A stretch of 64,000 nucleotides of DNA from Verrucomicrobiia bacterium (GCA_023953615.1 JAMLJH010000002.1:1568375-1632374); one strand, 5' to 3'; shown: positions 42,368 through 52,037, counted from the first letter of the stretch. Numbers and translations are program-made. The notes: generated by a model from the letters alone, not told the origin.

Positions 42368-42993
42368 ATGAAAATAAAAAAAATGCGCCTTTGCTGTTCG
42401 CCTGTCTTTCTATCGCGACCTATTCTTCCTTCGGGCAAGGGACCATCACTTTTGATGGCCCGCCTATCCTGCCACTAGGCTCTGCGGTCCTGACTCAGAG
42501 ATACGATGAAGCTAACATATCGTTCACACCGATTGGTTCGGTGGGATTCGTGCGTCAGGGAGGGGGGGTATTATTTTATCCAGAAAATGGTACAACTTAT
42601 TTACAGGCGGGGTTAGGAAGCACCTTGCAATTCAGCTTCACCAATGGATCGAGCTTCAACTTGGTGGCGGTGGATTTGGCGGAATACAGCACCGTCGTTC
42701 CTGATGCTGTCACGGTGCCCTTCTACGGCTATCGGGCGGATGGCAGCGTGGTGTTCACCAGCTTCACCACGGACGGCATCATTGATGGCACGGGGCCGCT
42801 GGCGGATTTCCAAACCTTCTATTTCGGCGCGGAATTTTCCAATCTACTTCGGGTGGAAATCCCCACGCAGAACTGGACGCTGGACAATCTGGTGATCTCC
42901 ATTCCCGAGCCGTCGTCGTTGGCGTTGGTTTTATGCGCCGGGGCGCTGTGGCTCGCGGCTCGCGGCATCCGCCCCAAGCCCATCCGCTCGTAA
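42368..42993 (+). CDS. PEP-CTERM exported protein with frameshifted signal peptide
   Basis: The body (QGTITFDGPPILPLG to the end, from about 42391) is in one frame and ends in a PEP-CTERM sorting tail: IPEPSSLALVLCAGALWLAARG followed by RPKPIRS. The only sensible ATG (42368) is in another frame and meets an A8 run at 42376-42383; adding one A would join MKIKK directly to NAPLLFACLSIATYSSFGQG, a perfect signal peptide. So the gene is either phase-variable by slippage, recoded, or affected by a sequencing error. If functional, it is secreted and anchored by exosortase/EpsH-type processing. A 17-base palindrome CACTGTTT-C-AAACAGTG lies 30 bases upstream of the ATG. Confidence 0.72.
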
Positions 42994-43040
42994 TGAAAGT
43001 TCAGTCTGAATGGAGCAACGGCGTCAATGCCCGCAAGGTT

Positions 43041-43118
43041 TTGGAGTGCGGCAGTCCGCTGCCGCTTTGGAATCACCGGCGCGCGACGGGAAAGCGGCAG
43101 AAGACTGCCGCAGTCCAA
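43041..43118. repeat. Inverted REP pair downstream of the PEP-CTERM gene
   Basis: 28-base arms 43041-43068 and 43091-43118 match at 24 positions when inverted; each contains GCGGCAGTCCGCTGCCGC or its close variant. The 22-base spacer is GC-rich. It follows the stop codon closely and may also stabilise or end the transcript. Confidence 0.8.
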
Positions 43119-43240
43119 GACGCTACCGCGCAGAGGCACATCCCGAACCCATGACAGCCGCCAGTTTCATATCGGCACTTGGTTTGAAGTTGGAGGTGAC
43201 GCCCCCTCACGGTGGCTATAGAAATTCTTCTATTGGACCA

Positions 43241-43434
43241 AGCCGGAAGGATGCAGTTGGTCCGGGTGGAACGGCCAACTTGGCCGTTCTGGGCGGCAAC
43301 CTGCCGCCCAGCCGAGCGTACGGAGATCGCACACCATTGGGTTCGTACTCTTTGCGGTCGGCGATCGGGCTGGTAGCCCGACCGAACGGGCCAGTGGCCC
43401 GTTCCACCTAAACTCCAATCGAACCGTTCCGGCT
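43241..43434. repeat. MITE-like element with inverted ends, long version
   Basis: Starts AGCCGGAAGGATGCAGTTGG and ends with the approximate inverse (CCAATCGAACCGTTCCGGCT). The first 50 and last 40 bases match the compact element at 59751-59825; about 115 bases of additional palindromes (GGGCGGCA...TGCCGCCC, CGGGCTGGTAGCCCG, ACGGGCCAGTGGCCCGT) are inserted in its middle. No protein coding frame. Confidence 0.75.
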
Positions 43435-43509
43435 AAGCCGCGAATCCGCAGAACATGACGCGCAAACCACCAGTGAAATCCAGGCGTGTTCCATTGCCCC
43501 CGAGAAGTT

Positions 43510-44505
43510 TCATCGTGGGTAACTCGAAACCGCACGCACGTATTGGGCGCGCTCGAAGGCCGCCGGGTCCGGACAGCTCCGCTGGCTCATGCTGCCGCGC
43601 AGTTGCGCGAGCGATTCATAACCGTGCTGTTCCAGCCAGTCGCACATTTCCCGCTCCACCGCGGTCAGATGCCGCTCCCCATGTCGCAACAACGCGGAAC
43701 ACATCATCGTCACATCCGCGCCCGCCATCAGCATTTTCAACGCGTCACTGGCGCGATGGATGCCGCTGCTGGCGGCCAGGCTGAGACTTAGTTGGTCGCG
43801 CAGAATGGCGGTCCAACGCAACGGCAGGCGCATGTCCATGGGCGTGCTCAACAACACCTGGTTGGTCACTTCCAGCGCTTCCAAATCCAAATCCGGCTGA
43901 TAAAAGCGGTTGAACAAAACCAACCCCGCCGCGCCCGCCGCTTCCAAGCGTCGCGCCACGTTGGCGAAGTTGGTGAAAAACGGGCTGAGCTTCACGGCAA
44001 TGGGAATCCGAATCTGTTGCCGGACGGATTGCAGAATTTCCACGTAGAGGTTCTCAATTTCGAGCGACGTCAAAGACGGGTCCGTGGGGATCCAGTAAAT
44101 GTTCAGTTCCAGCGCATCCGCGCCCGCCTGCTCGATGCGCCGCGCGTAATCCATCCAGTTGCCGCGGGTGGCCCCGTTCAAACTGCCGATGACCGGCACG
44201 CGTACGGCGGCTTTTGCCCGCGCGAGTTTTTTCAAATACAGCTCCGGACCGACGTGAAATTCCGCCGGCACGGGAAAATAGCTCAAGGCTTCGGCATAAC
44301 TTTCCGTCCCCTGCTCCAGGCACTCGAACAAGTCGTGGCGTTCGAGCGAGAGCTGCTCTTCGAACAACGAATGCAGCACAATCGCCGCCGCCCCGGCATC
44401 CTCCAGACGCTTGATTTGATCCAGACTTTCCGTGAGCGGTTGGGCCGCCGAGGGGACGAGTGGCGAGCGGAGTTGCAGGCCGAGATAGGTGGTTTCAAGA
44501 TTCAT
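43510..44505 (-). CDS. Dihydroorotate-dehydrogenase-like flavoprotein next to PFOR
   Basis: 331 residues with a TIM-barrel FMN fold like DHODH: SPLVPSAAQPLTES, VPVIGSLNG, ADALELNIYWIPTD, IPIAVKLSPFFTNF, GLVLFNRFYQPD, and GIHRASDALKMLMAGADVTMM near the phosphate site. The catalytic Ser/Cys loop and orotate contacts of true PyrD are not conserved, so it is the DHODH-like paralogue commonly found beside pyruvate:ferredoxin oxidoreductase; its reaction is not established. It lies 69 bases after nifJ and is probably cotranscribed. Confidence 0.85.
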   Translation of the reverse strand: MNLETTYLGLQLRSPLVPSAAQPLTESLDQIKRLEDAGAAAIVLHSLFEEQLSLERHDLFECLEQGTESYAEALSYFPVPAEFHVGPELYLKKLARAKAAVRVPVIGSLNGATRGNWMDYARRIEQAGADALELNIYWIPTDPSLTSLEIENLYVEILQSVRQQIRIPIAVKLSPFFTNFANVARRLEAAGAAGLVLFNRFYQPDLDLEALEVTNQVLLSTPMDMRLPLRWTAILRDQLSLSLAASSGIHRASDALKMLMAGADVTMMCSALLRHGERHLTAVEREMCDWLEQHGYESLAQLRGSMSQRSCPDPAAFERAQYVRAVSSYPR

Positions 44506-44574
44506 AATTGCCTCCCTGGGATTTCGCGCGGTTCACTTTACGTTTTCATGCTTACGACTGCGGTTGCATCAGGT

Positions 44575-47500
44575 TCATTGCGGGGCCGGCGGGACCGCCG
44601 CTGGCGGCGCCGCCGGGGTCGCGGCCGGTTTCAAGTCCCGAGCCGCCAGGTGCTGGTATAATTTCCAGCGCAGATTCACTTCCTCCTGCGCCTGGGCCAG
44701 CATGGTTTGAGCGGCGTCCGGATGGCTTTGGCTGAGCATTTTGTAGCGATTTTCCATGGCGCGATACTCGGCCAGCTTGAGGCGCGGATTGCTGGAGTCC
44801 AGTTGCAACGGGTTCTCGCCGCGCGCCGCGCGATCCGGATGGTAGCGATACAACAACCAATGGCCTGAGTTCACCGCCGCCTTCTGGTTTTGCATGCCGG
44901 TGGCCATGTTGATGCCGTGCGCAATGCACTGCGAGTAGGCAATGATCAGCGCCGGCCCGTCATACGCTTCCGCTTCGAGAAAAGTTTTCAGCGTGTGTTC
45001 ATCCTTCGCGCCCATCGCCACGCTGGCCACGTAGATGTTCCCATACGTCATGGCAATCAGCCCGAGGTCTTTCTTGGCGGCGGGTTTGCCGCCCACGGCG
45101 AATTTCGCCACGGCGCCGAGCGGCGTGGATTTCGAGGCCTGCCCACCAGTGTTGGAATAAACTTCCGTGTCCAACAGCAGCACCTTCACGTTGCGGCCGC
45201 TGGCCAGGACGTGATCCAATCCGCCATAACCGATGTCGTAACCCCAGCCGTCTCCGCCGATGATCCACACGCTTTTGCGCACCAACATATCGGCCAGAGT
45301 GAGCAGCCGGCGGGCTTCGGGGGCATCCATGGCGGCCAGCTTTTGCTTAAGTGCGGCCACCCGTTCCCGTTGCTCGTAAATTCCCGCCTCATCCTTTTGA
45401 TCGGCGGTCAAAAGGCCGTTCACCAACTCCGCATCCAGCGCGCCCGCCAATTTTTGCAACAACTCACCGGCGAACTGACGTTGCTGGTCAAGGCTCACGC
45501 GGAAGCCCAAGCCAAATTCGGCGTTGTCCTCGAACAGCGAATTACTCCAAGCGGGACCGCGCCCCTCATGGTTTTTGGTCCAGGGGGTCGTGGGCAAATT
45601 GCCGCCGTAAATCGAGGAGCAACCGGTGGCGTTGGCCACGATCATGCGGTCGCCAAACAACTGGGTCAGCAGCTTGATATACGGCGTTTCGCCGCAGCCG
45701 GCGCACGCTCCGGAGAATTCAAACAACGGCTCCAACGCCTGCATGGCGCGCACGTTTTGCGTGGAAACCGAGCGCCGATCCAATTCGGGAATGGTGAGGA
45801 AATGGTCCCAGTTCTTGACGCCCGCCTCCCGCACCGGAGCTTGCGGGCGCATGTTGATGGCTTTCAGCCGGGCCTCGGATTTATTGCGCGCCGGACAGAC
45901 ATCCACACACACGCCACAGCCGGTGCAATCCTCCACCGCCACTTGCAGGGTGTAACGCTTGTTCTTCCATTCCGGCAGCCGGGCGGGCACGGATTGAAAC
46001 GTCGCCGGATCCGCGGCGGCGTCATCGTACACCTTGCTGCGGATCGCCGCATGCGGACAAACAAAGACGCACTTGCCGCATTGGATGCAAATGTCCGGCT
46101 CCCACACCGGCACTTCCACGGCGAGATTCCGCTTTTCCCATTTGGCGGTCGCGGTGGGATACGTGCCATCGCTGGGCAGCGCGCTGACCGGCAGGCGATC
46201 CCCCTTCCCACCAATCACCGGACCGAGGACGCGGCGCACAAAATCCGGCGCGTGCTGCGGCACCGGCGGACGGATGGCCGCCACGCTTTCGACGGTGGCG
46301 GGCACTTTCACCTCGAACAAATTCGCCAGGGTCGTGTCCACGGCGGCAAGGTTCATCCGCACCACTTCCTCGCCCTTTTTACCGTACGTTTTCTTGATGG
46401 AATTTTTGATGGCGTTGATGGCGGCATCGCCCGACAACACGCCCGACACCGAGAAGAAACAGGTTTGCATTACGGTGTTGATCCGCAACCCCATGCCGGC
46501 GGCGCGAGCGACGCCGAGCGCGTTGATCGTATAAACCTTCGCCCGCTTGGTGATCAAATCCCGCTGCGTTTCCGGAGGTAAATGCTGCCAGACGGCTTCC
46601 GGTTGATGCGGTGAATTGAGCAACAACGTGCCGCCAGGAGCGAGACATTCGGCGACGTTCATGCGTTGCAGGAACAGCGGTTGATGACACGCAACGAAAT
46701 TCGCCTGCGTGATCAAGTAGGTCGAGCGGATGGGTTTCGGCCCAAAGCGCAGGTGCGACACGGTGGTCGCACCCGCTTTCTTGGAATCATAAACGAAATA
46801 ACCCTGCGCAAAATAATCCGTGTTTTCGCCGATGATTTTGATGGATTCCTTGTTCGCGCCCACGGTGCCATCCGATCCCAATCCGTAAAACAAGGCGCGC
46901 GTCACCTCGGGCGGCTCGATTGAAAAATCCTCCTCCACCGGCAGGCTCGTGTGACTCACATCGTCGTGGATGCCCACAGTGAAATGGTTCTTGGGTTCTG
47001 CCGCGGCGAGATTATCGAATACCGCTTTCACCATGGCCGGGGTGAATTCCTTGGAAGATAAACCGTAACGCCCGCCGACCACGTGGAGCGGTTGGGCAAA
47101 TTTCGCTTTGCCGGTTGCCGCGGACTTCCGTCCCGCTTCGGCCAGAGCTTGCAACACGTCCAAATAAAGCGGCTCTCCGCCCGCGCCCGGCTCCTTGGTG
47201 CGATCCAAAACCGCCAGCCGCTTTACCGATGCGGGCAGGGCGGCAATGAAGCGTTCTGCGTCCCACGGCCGATACAACCGCACTTTCAACACGCCGCACC
47301 GGCCTCCGGCGGCGTTCAAGTGATCCACCATTTCATGCACCGCCTCGGCGCCTGATCCCATCAGGACTACCACCCGTTCCGCATCGGGCGCGCCGTGATA
47401 CTCGTAGAGTTGATAGTGGCGTCCGGTCAGTTCACCGAACTTCGCCATGGTGGCTTCCACAATCTCGGCGCAGCGCGCGTAGAATGGATTCACCGTTTCC

Positions 47501-48189
47501 CGCGCTTGAAAATAAACGTCGGGATTCTGAGCCGTGCCGCGCAGCACCGGACGATCCGGGGTCAAGCCGCGTTCCCGATGTGCCGTGATTTGATCTTCAT
47601 TGATCATGGCCCGGATGGTTTCCTCGGAAATCATCTCGATCTTGCCGACTTCATGCGAAGTGCGGAAACCATCGAAGAAATGCACGAACGGAATCCGCGC
47701 GGCCAGCGTGGCGACGTGGGCAATCAACGCCAGGTCTTGCGCTTCCTGAACGGAGTTGGAACAAAGCATCGCCCAACCGGTTTGGCGTGCCGCCATGACA
47801 TCCTGATGGTCGCCGAAGATGGACAAGGCTTGAGCCGCAATCGAACGCGCCGCGATGTGAAAAACCGTCGGGGTCAATTCCCCCGCGATTTTGTACATGT
47901 TGGGAAGCATCAACAGCAGCCCTTGCGAGGCGGTGAAGGTGGTGGCCAGCGCGCCGGTTTGGAGCGCGCCATGCACGGCGCCCGCGGCGCCGGCCTCGCT
48001 TTGCATCTCGATCACGGACGGTACCGTGCCCCAAAGATTATGCCGATGATACGCCGCCCATTGATCCGCCCATTCACCCATGGGCGAAGCGGGCGTAATG
48101 GGATAAATGGCAATCACCTCACTCAACTGGTAGGCAATGCGAGCGACGGCCTCATTAGCATCGAGGGTCTGGCAGAGCGCGATATTCAT
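44575..48189 (-). CDS. nifJ: Pyruvate:ferredoxin (flavodoxin) oxidoreductase
   Basis: 1204-residue single-chain enzyme: pyruvate + CoA + oxidised ferredoxin to acetyl-CoA + CO2 + reduced ferredoxin, cytosolic. Order: pyruvate-binding domain (YPITPASPMGEWADQW), CoA/transketolase-like part, gamma-type domain, two [4Fe-4S] motifs CIQCGKCVFVCP (about 701-712) and CTGCGVCVDVCP (about 751-762), proximal cluster cysteine in CAGCGETPY (about 828), and the TPP site GDGWGYDIGYGGLDH with DTEVYSNTGGQASKSTP. The C-terminus adds a proline-rich tail (ATPAAPPAAVPPAPQ). Presence suggests a facultative or anaerobic lifestyle alongside complex I. The promoter should be in the 257-base gap to the divergent CvpA gene. 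Confidence 0.97.
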   Translation of the reverse strand: MNIALCQTLDANEAVARIAYQLSEVIAIYPITPASPMGEWADQWAAYHRHNLWGTVPSVIEMQSEAGAAGAVHGALQTGALATTFTASQGLLLMLPNMYKIAGELTPTVFHIAARSIAAQALSIFGDHQDVMAARQTGWAMLCSNSVQEAQDLALIAHVATLAARIPFVHFFDGFRTSHEVGKIEMISEETIRAMINEDQITAHRERGLTPDRPVLRGTAQNPDVYFQARETVNPFYARCAEIVEATMAKFGELTGRHYQLYEYHGAPDAERVVVLMGSGAEAVHEMVDHLNAAGGRCGVLKVRLYRPWDAERFIAALPASVKRLAVLDRTKEPGAGGEPLYLDVLQALAEAGRKSAATGKAKFAQPLHVVGGRYGLSSKEFTPAMVKAVFDNLAAAEPKNHFTVGIHDDVSHTSLPVEEDFSIEPPEVTRALFYGLGSDGTVGANKESIKIIGENTDYFAQGYFVYDSKKAGATTVSHLRFGPKPIRSTYLITQANFVACHQPLFLQRMNVAECLAPGGTLLLNSPHQPEAVWQHLPPETQRDLITKRAKVYTINALGVARAAGMGLRINTVMQTCFFSVSGVLSGDAAINAIKNSIKKTYGKKGEEVVRMNLAAVDTTLANLFEVKVPATVESVAAIRPPVPQHAPDFVRRVLGPVIGGKGDRLPVSALPSDGTYPTATAKWEKRNLAVEVPVWEPDICIQCGKCVFVCPHAAIRSKVYDDAAADPATFQSVPARLPEWKNKRYTLQVAVEDCTGCGVCVDVCPARNKSEARLKAINMRPQAPVREAGVKNWDHFLTIPELDRRSVSTQNVRAMQALEPLFEFSGACAGCGETPYIKLLTQLFGDRMIVANATGCSSIYGGNLPTTPWTKNHEGRGPAWSNSLFEDNAEFGLGFRVSLDQQRQFAGELLQKLAGALDAELVNGLLTADQKDEAGIYEQRERVAALKQKLAAMDAPEARRLLTLADMLVRKSVWIIGGDGWGYDIGYGGLDHVLASGRNVKVLLLDTEVYSNTGGQASKSTPLGAVAKFAVGGKPAAKKDLGLIAMTYGNIYVASVAMGAKDEHTLKTFLEAEAYDGPALIIAYSQCIAHGINMATGMQNQKAAVNSGHWLLYRYHPDRAARGENPLQLDSSNPRLKLAEYRAMENRYKMLSQSHPDAAQTMLAQAQEEVNLRWKLYQHLAARDLKPAATPAAPPAAVPPAPQ

Positions 48190-48446
48190 CTGACCATCAG
48201 CGTTCCCGAACCGGCGTGGTTAGGAAAACCATCTCTTGCCAATCAATAACCAGAAATTGTTATTAGCGGGACGCAGATGCGTCCGCTGGCGGGAACGGGC
48301 CGTCGAAACTGTGCTGCGAACCCTTCCGCCAAATGGCAGACCGTCACCAGGAGAAACGGAGTTTCGATCCGATCCGGAACGCGCCCGACTGCGGCGGCGG
48401 GAATTTTCTGCGTGCTTTTCCCACTGATGGTTTCTAATTTGCCGCC

Positions 48447-49649
48447 ATGACAATTTGGTTGTTGGCTCTCATCGTTTTGGCGGTGGTCGCACTGGTCGGG
48501 TATAATCAGGGGGCGATCCGCACCGGAATTTCCTTCCTTGGCATCATCCTCGCCTTTCTGCTCGCGCCCCTGGCCGGCAAAATTTTCGTGCCGCTCCTTG
48601 GTTTGTTGGGCGTGCAAAGCCCCATCTGGCTGTGGGCCTTACCGCCGCTGTTTGGGTTCATTCTCATTTCCGCTCTGGTCAAAACGGGGGCGTTTTTTGT
48701 GCATCAAAAAGTGGATGTTTATTACAAATACAAAGCGGGCGATCTGCGATTGGCGCTGTGGGAGCGACTCAACAAACGGCTCGGCGCCTGCGTGGGCGTG
48801 TTGAACGGGGTGGCTTATCTGGTGCTGCTGTCGTTCGTTATTTACGTTCTTGGCTACTGGACGGTGCAACTGGCCACCTCGGAAAACGACCCCAAGGGCC
48901 TGCGCCTGCTGAATGTGCTCGCGCACGATTTGCAGAGCACGGGCATGGACCGCGTGGGCAAGTCCATTGATCCGATGAAAGCGCCGTATTACGACACCGC
49001 CGATCTCGCCGGGTTGATGTTTCAAAATCCCCTGTTGGAAGCGCGTTTCCTGCGCTACCCGGGTTTCTTGAGTTTGGGCGAACGTCCCGAGTTTCAAACG
49101 CTGGGCAAAGATCAAGGCTTTGCGGACATGCGTTTGCAATCCAGTCCCATCAATTCCGTGATGGAGCAGTCTTCCGCCCAAGCCATTTTTTCCAACCCGG
49201 AATTGTTGCACCAAATCTGGGCGACCTTGCAACCGGATCTGGCTGATCTGCAGGAGTATTTGGTGACCGGCAAGTCCGATAAGTACGATCGCGAAAAGTT
49301 GTTGGGCCGCTGGGTGTTCAACCCCTCCGGCACCATGCTCGCGTTCCGTCGCCTTAAACCCAATCTCGCCGGAGGCGAAATCGCCCGTATGCGCGAGTTT
49401 TTGAAGGAACGCTTTGCGCAATGCACGATCGTGGCCGCTCCCGATAAAATGCTGGTGGTGAAAAATTTTCCGCAAGGGCTGGCGCAACCGGGAATGCCTC
49501 AGCAAACAACCGATCGCCGCGGCACCTGGTCAGCGGAGGGCGACGATTACGATTTCAATCTGGACGGAGAACGGCACACGGCAAAATTTGAAGGCAATCA
49601 CCTGATCATGTCGGGAGATGTTCCCCTCGCCTTTCGGAAGGAAGATTGA
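48447..49649 (+). CDS. CvpA-family membrane protein with long C-terminal domain
   Basis: 400 residues. Four hydrophobic helices in the first 150 residues (LLALIVLAVVALVGYNQGA, FLGIILAFLLAPLAG, WLWALPPLFGFILISALV, VAYLVLLSFVIYVLGYWTV) match the CvpA/colicin V production fold. The C-terminal 240 residues are soluble and unrecognised; segment QLLGRWVFNPSGT-like WVFN...GTWSAEGDDYDFNLDGE near the end looks like a small beta-barrel repeated twice. CvpA proteins are linked to envelope homeostasis. Monocistronic; start ATG is natural. Confidence 0.8.
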   Translation: MTIWLLALIVLAVVALVGYNQGAIRTGISFLGIILAFLLAPLAGKIFVPLLGLLGVQSPIWLWALPPLFGFILISALVKTGAFFVHQKVDVYYKYKAGDLRLALWERLNKRLGACVGVLNGVAYLVLLSFVIYVLGYWTVQLATSENDPKGLRLLNVLAHDLQSTGMDRVGKSIDPMKAPYYDTADLAGLMFQNPLLEARFLRYPGFLSLGERPEFQTLGKDQGFADMRLQSSPINSVMEQSSAQAIFSNPELLHQIWATLQPDLADLQEYLVTGKSDKYDREKLLGRWVFNPSGTMLAFRRLKPNLAGGEIARMREFLKERFAQCTIVAAPDKMLVVKNFPQGLAQPGMPQQTTDRRGTWSAEGDDYDFNLDGERHTAKFEGNHLIMSGDVPLAFRKED

Positions 49650-49704
49650 AACCGCCCTGGCCATCGCGGCTGATGGGCTGGTTCGCTCCAGTCTGACTCG
49701 GAAT

Positions 49705-50208
49705 TCAACGGAAGCTGACGGGTTGCGGCTGCAAGTCCGGTCCCAGCGGAATACTGAATAAAGAACCGGTGGCTGGAGAAATCGCGGATGAATTGCTGCT
49801 GGTTGCAAAGATCGGCGCAACGGCGGCGGCAGAGGTTGCCAGCATTGGCGCGGCGGCCGGATGCTGAATCAATCCGGTGGCGCCCACCGTCCCCAAGGTC
49901 AAATCGGGCTGCGGTTCCGTTCCCACCATAAGAAAGCCACCCAACAGCAACAGACCGCAAGCGCCGGCGGTCACAACGCCAGACAGGGCGGGACGACCTT
50001 CAATCACGCGCCAGACGCGTTGCAACCATGAAGCGCGCGCCAGCTCGGCCTTGAGCCGCTGGCCGGAGGACGTTTCGCTCGCGCGCAACCGGGCGGTTAT
50101 CTGGCCCGGAAGCTCGTTGAAATAGCGCGGGTGCGGTTGTTCGTAGCGCTTGAGCTTGAGCAACTGTTGCAACTTGGCAAAATCTTCTGGTCCTTGCGAC
50201 TCACTCAT
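49705..50208 (-). CDS. Probable anti-sigma factor, single-pass membrane protein
   Basis: 167 residues: cytoplasmic part of about 75 residues (LKRYEQPHPRYFNELPGQITARLR), one membrane helix (SGVVTAGACGLLLLGGFLMV, about 76-95), then a low-complexity Ala/Ser/Pro extracytoplasmic tail. It lies 34 bases after an ECF sigma gene on the same strand, where anti-sigma factors are usually encoded. No zinc HxxxCxxC motif is present, so the mechanism would differ from ZAS-type proteins. The role is inferred from position and topology. Confidence 0.68.
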   Translation of the reverse strand: MSESQGPEDFAKLQQLLKLKRYEQPHPRYFNELPGQITARLRASETSSGQRLKAELARASWLQRVWRVIEGRPALSGVVTAGACGLLLLGGFLMVGTEPQPDLTLGTVGATGLIQHPAAAPMLATSAAAVAPIFATSSNSSAISPATGSLFSIPLGPDLQPQPVSFR

Positions 50209-50242
50209 ACGACCTGACTTGATACTGGTTTGATCTCCTCAA

Positions 50243-50911
50243 CTACTTCAGATAATCCGCGAGATCTCCCTGCAACTGCTGTCGCGCATAAAACAGGCGC
50301 GATCTGACCGTTCCCACATTGCATTGCATGATCTCCGCAATCTCCTCGTGTGCCAGCCCTTGCACGTCGTGCAGGGTCACAACGAGCCGATGTTGTTCCG
50401 ACAGTTTCTGCATGGCCTCGTTCAATTTTTTGTGCAACTCCCCCAGAGCGATGTCGCGACGGGGGGTTTTATCCGAAATCAACGCCACCAAATCCGGATC
50501 CTTCTCCGCATTAAAATCCAGATCGTTCAAACTCATGGCGTACCGGTTCTTCCGTTGCTTGAGGAAATTGATCGTCTTGTTGACGGCAATCCGATAGACC
50601 CAGGTGTAGAAGCTCGAACCTCCCTTGAAACTCTGCAAGACCTGATAGGCTTTGATGAACGCTTCCTGAGTCAGGTCGTTCGCGTCCTCGTGATTGGACG
50701 TCATGTGGTAAAGGGTGGCGTAAATCCGCTCCTGATAGCGGCGCACCAATTCATCGTAAGCCGCCAGATCCCCCTTTTGCGCCCGACCGATAAGTTGGGC
50801 CTCTTCCGCACGCACTGATGAAACCACCGGACCGGACGGCTTGACCGGGTCCATCGCACTCGCCGTCTGATCCGATGCTGGTTCGGTCATGGTTATAGGT
50901 ATCGCAATCAT
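50243..50911 (-). CDS. ECF (sigma-24-like) RNA polymerase sigma factor
   Basis: 222 residues. Region 2: AYDELVRRYQERIYATLYHMTSNHEDANDLTQEAFIKAY, with core-binding and -10 recognition features; region 4: KLSEQHRLVVTLHDVQGLAHEEIAEIM followed by GTVRSRLFYARQQL, the -35 helix-turn-helix. The ATG at 50911 overlaps the polyprenyl synthase stop by four bases (ATGA); an internal ATG seven codons in is possible. An N-terminal extension of ~35 residues precedes region 2. The downstream membrane protein is the likely anti-sigma partner; the stimulus is unknown, though coupling to isoprenoid lipid synthesis suggests envelope stress. Confidence 0.93.
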   Translation of the reverse strand: MIAIPITMTEPASDQTASAMDPVKPSGPVVSSVRAEEAQLIGRAQKGDLAAYDELVRRYQERIYATLYHMTSNHEDANDLTQEAFIKAYQVLQSFKGGSSFYTWVYRIAVNKTINFLKQRKNRYAMSLNDLDFNAEKDPDLVALISDKTPRRDIALGELHKKLNEAMQKLSEQHRLVVTLHDVQGLAHEEIAEIMQCNVGTVRSRLFYARQQLQGDLADYLK

Positions 50912-51954
50912 TCTGACAACAAAGCCGCCTGCTGCGCCAGATATTCAGTGGCGACCAAGAGGCCAGCATGCCCCTCGGACTCTGGCAGCAGACTGAGGCT
51001 TTGACGGGCTTGAACGAGATAGCGTTCAATTAAATCCACCGTCGGCTTCAAAGTGGCGTGACGCCGCAGGATCTGCTGAATCCAGTCAAAAGCCGTCGGT
51101 TGCCACGATTCCACCAGCGTTTCCAACTTGGCCCGGTCCTCGCGTCCGGCGCGTTCCCACGCCAACAACACGGGATACGTCAATTTGCCTTTGGCCAGGT
51201 CCGTGCCCAGCGATTTGCCCGCCTCCGTTTCCGAACCGAACAAATCCACGCAGTCATCATAGATTTGATATGCAGTGCCGAAAGCCATGCCGAAACTGCG
51301 CAGCGCCGCGCGTTGCGCCGGAGTGGCGTTGGCCAGGAACGCCGCCAGACCGCACGACAACCCAAATAGCTCCGCCGTTTTCATTTCCAAAACGCGGAAG
51401 TATTCCTTTTGTGAGCGGGCGAAATTGCGCCGATGCCGGGTTTGCAAAATTTCACCCGAGCAAACCGTATTCGTCGCGGAAGCGACCGCACGACAAACCT
51501 CCGGCGTCGGAAAACCCGCAGCCAGAGTAAGCGCGTGGGCAAACAGGCAATCGCCAAACAGCACCGCGATTTCATTTCCCCAATTGGCGGCAACCGTCAA
51601 TTTACCGCGTCGCAATTCCGCCTCGTCCATCACGTCGTCGTGAACCAGAGTGGCCAAATGCACCATTTCAATGATCGCGGCGACGGTGACGTGGTCTTCG
51701 TTGGGATTGCCGAGCGCCTTGGCGGCCAGTGCCACCAAAGCGGGGCGCAAGCGCTTGCCGTTGCCACTGAGGGTGTATTCGGCATAGTCGGCCAACGCCG
51801 GGTCAAAAGTTTTTACCTGCCTCAACAAACATTGGGAAACCGCGTCAAGAAAAGGCTCGACCGGCTCCACGAACTGCCTCCAAGCGGTAGGTAGTTTACC
51901 CCGCTGTCCCGCAATGGCGTCGGTAGCGGGGATTTTAGACTCAACGGCCACCAT
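50908..51954 (-). CDS. Polyprenyl diphosphate synthase
   Basis: 348 residues, all-alpha trans-prenyltransferase extending allylic diphosphates with IPP, for quinone side chains. First aspartate-rich motif LVHDDVMDE (Asp106-110), second YQIYDDCVDLFG (Asp233-237), plus GNGKRLRP and GKLTYP. The short DDxxD form of the first motif is typical for long-chain (C35-C45) enzymes. It heads a leftward unit with the ECF sigma and anti-sigma genes. Exact chain length cannot be read from sequence. Confidence 0.93.
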   Translation of the reverse strand: MVAVESKIPATDAIAGQRGKLPTAWRQFVEPVEPFLDAVSQCLLRQVKTFDPALADYAEYTLSGNGKRLRPALVALAAKALGNPNEDHVTVAAIIEMVHLATLVHDDVMDEAELRRGKLTVAANWGNEIAVLFGDCLFAHALTLAAGFPTPEVCRAVASATNTVCSGEILQTRHRRNFARSQKEYFRVLEMKTAELFGLSCGLAAFLANATPAQRAALRSFGMAFGTAYQIYDDCVDLFGSETEAGKSLGTDLAKGKLTYPVLLAWERAGREDRAKLETLVESWQPTAFDWIQQILRRHATLKPTVDLIERYLVQARQSLSLLPESEGHAGLLVATEYLAQQAALLSE

Positions 51955-52037
51955 GCGAAACCAATTTAAGTTTCATCAGGAAGTGAGTCAAACCTGTTTC
52001 CCTGGAAGAGGTGTGTGCCACCCTGCCCTAAATTCTT

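Noticed and set aside
44890..46581. 563-codon rightward frame
   Set aside because: Antisense to nifJ, whose motifs are unmistakable.
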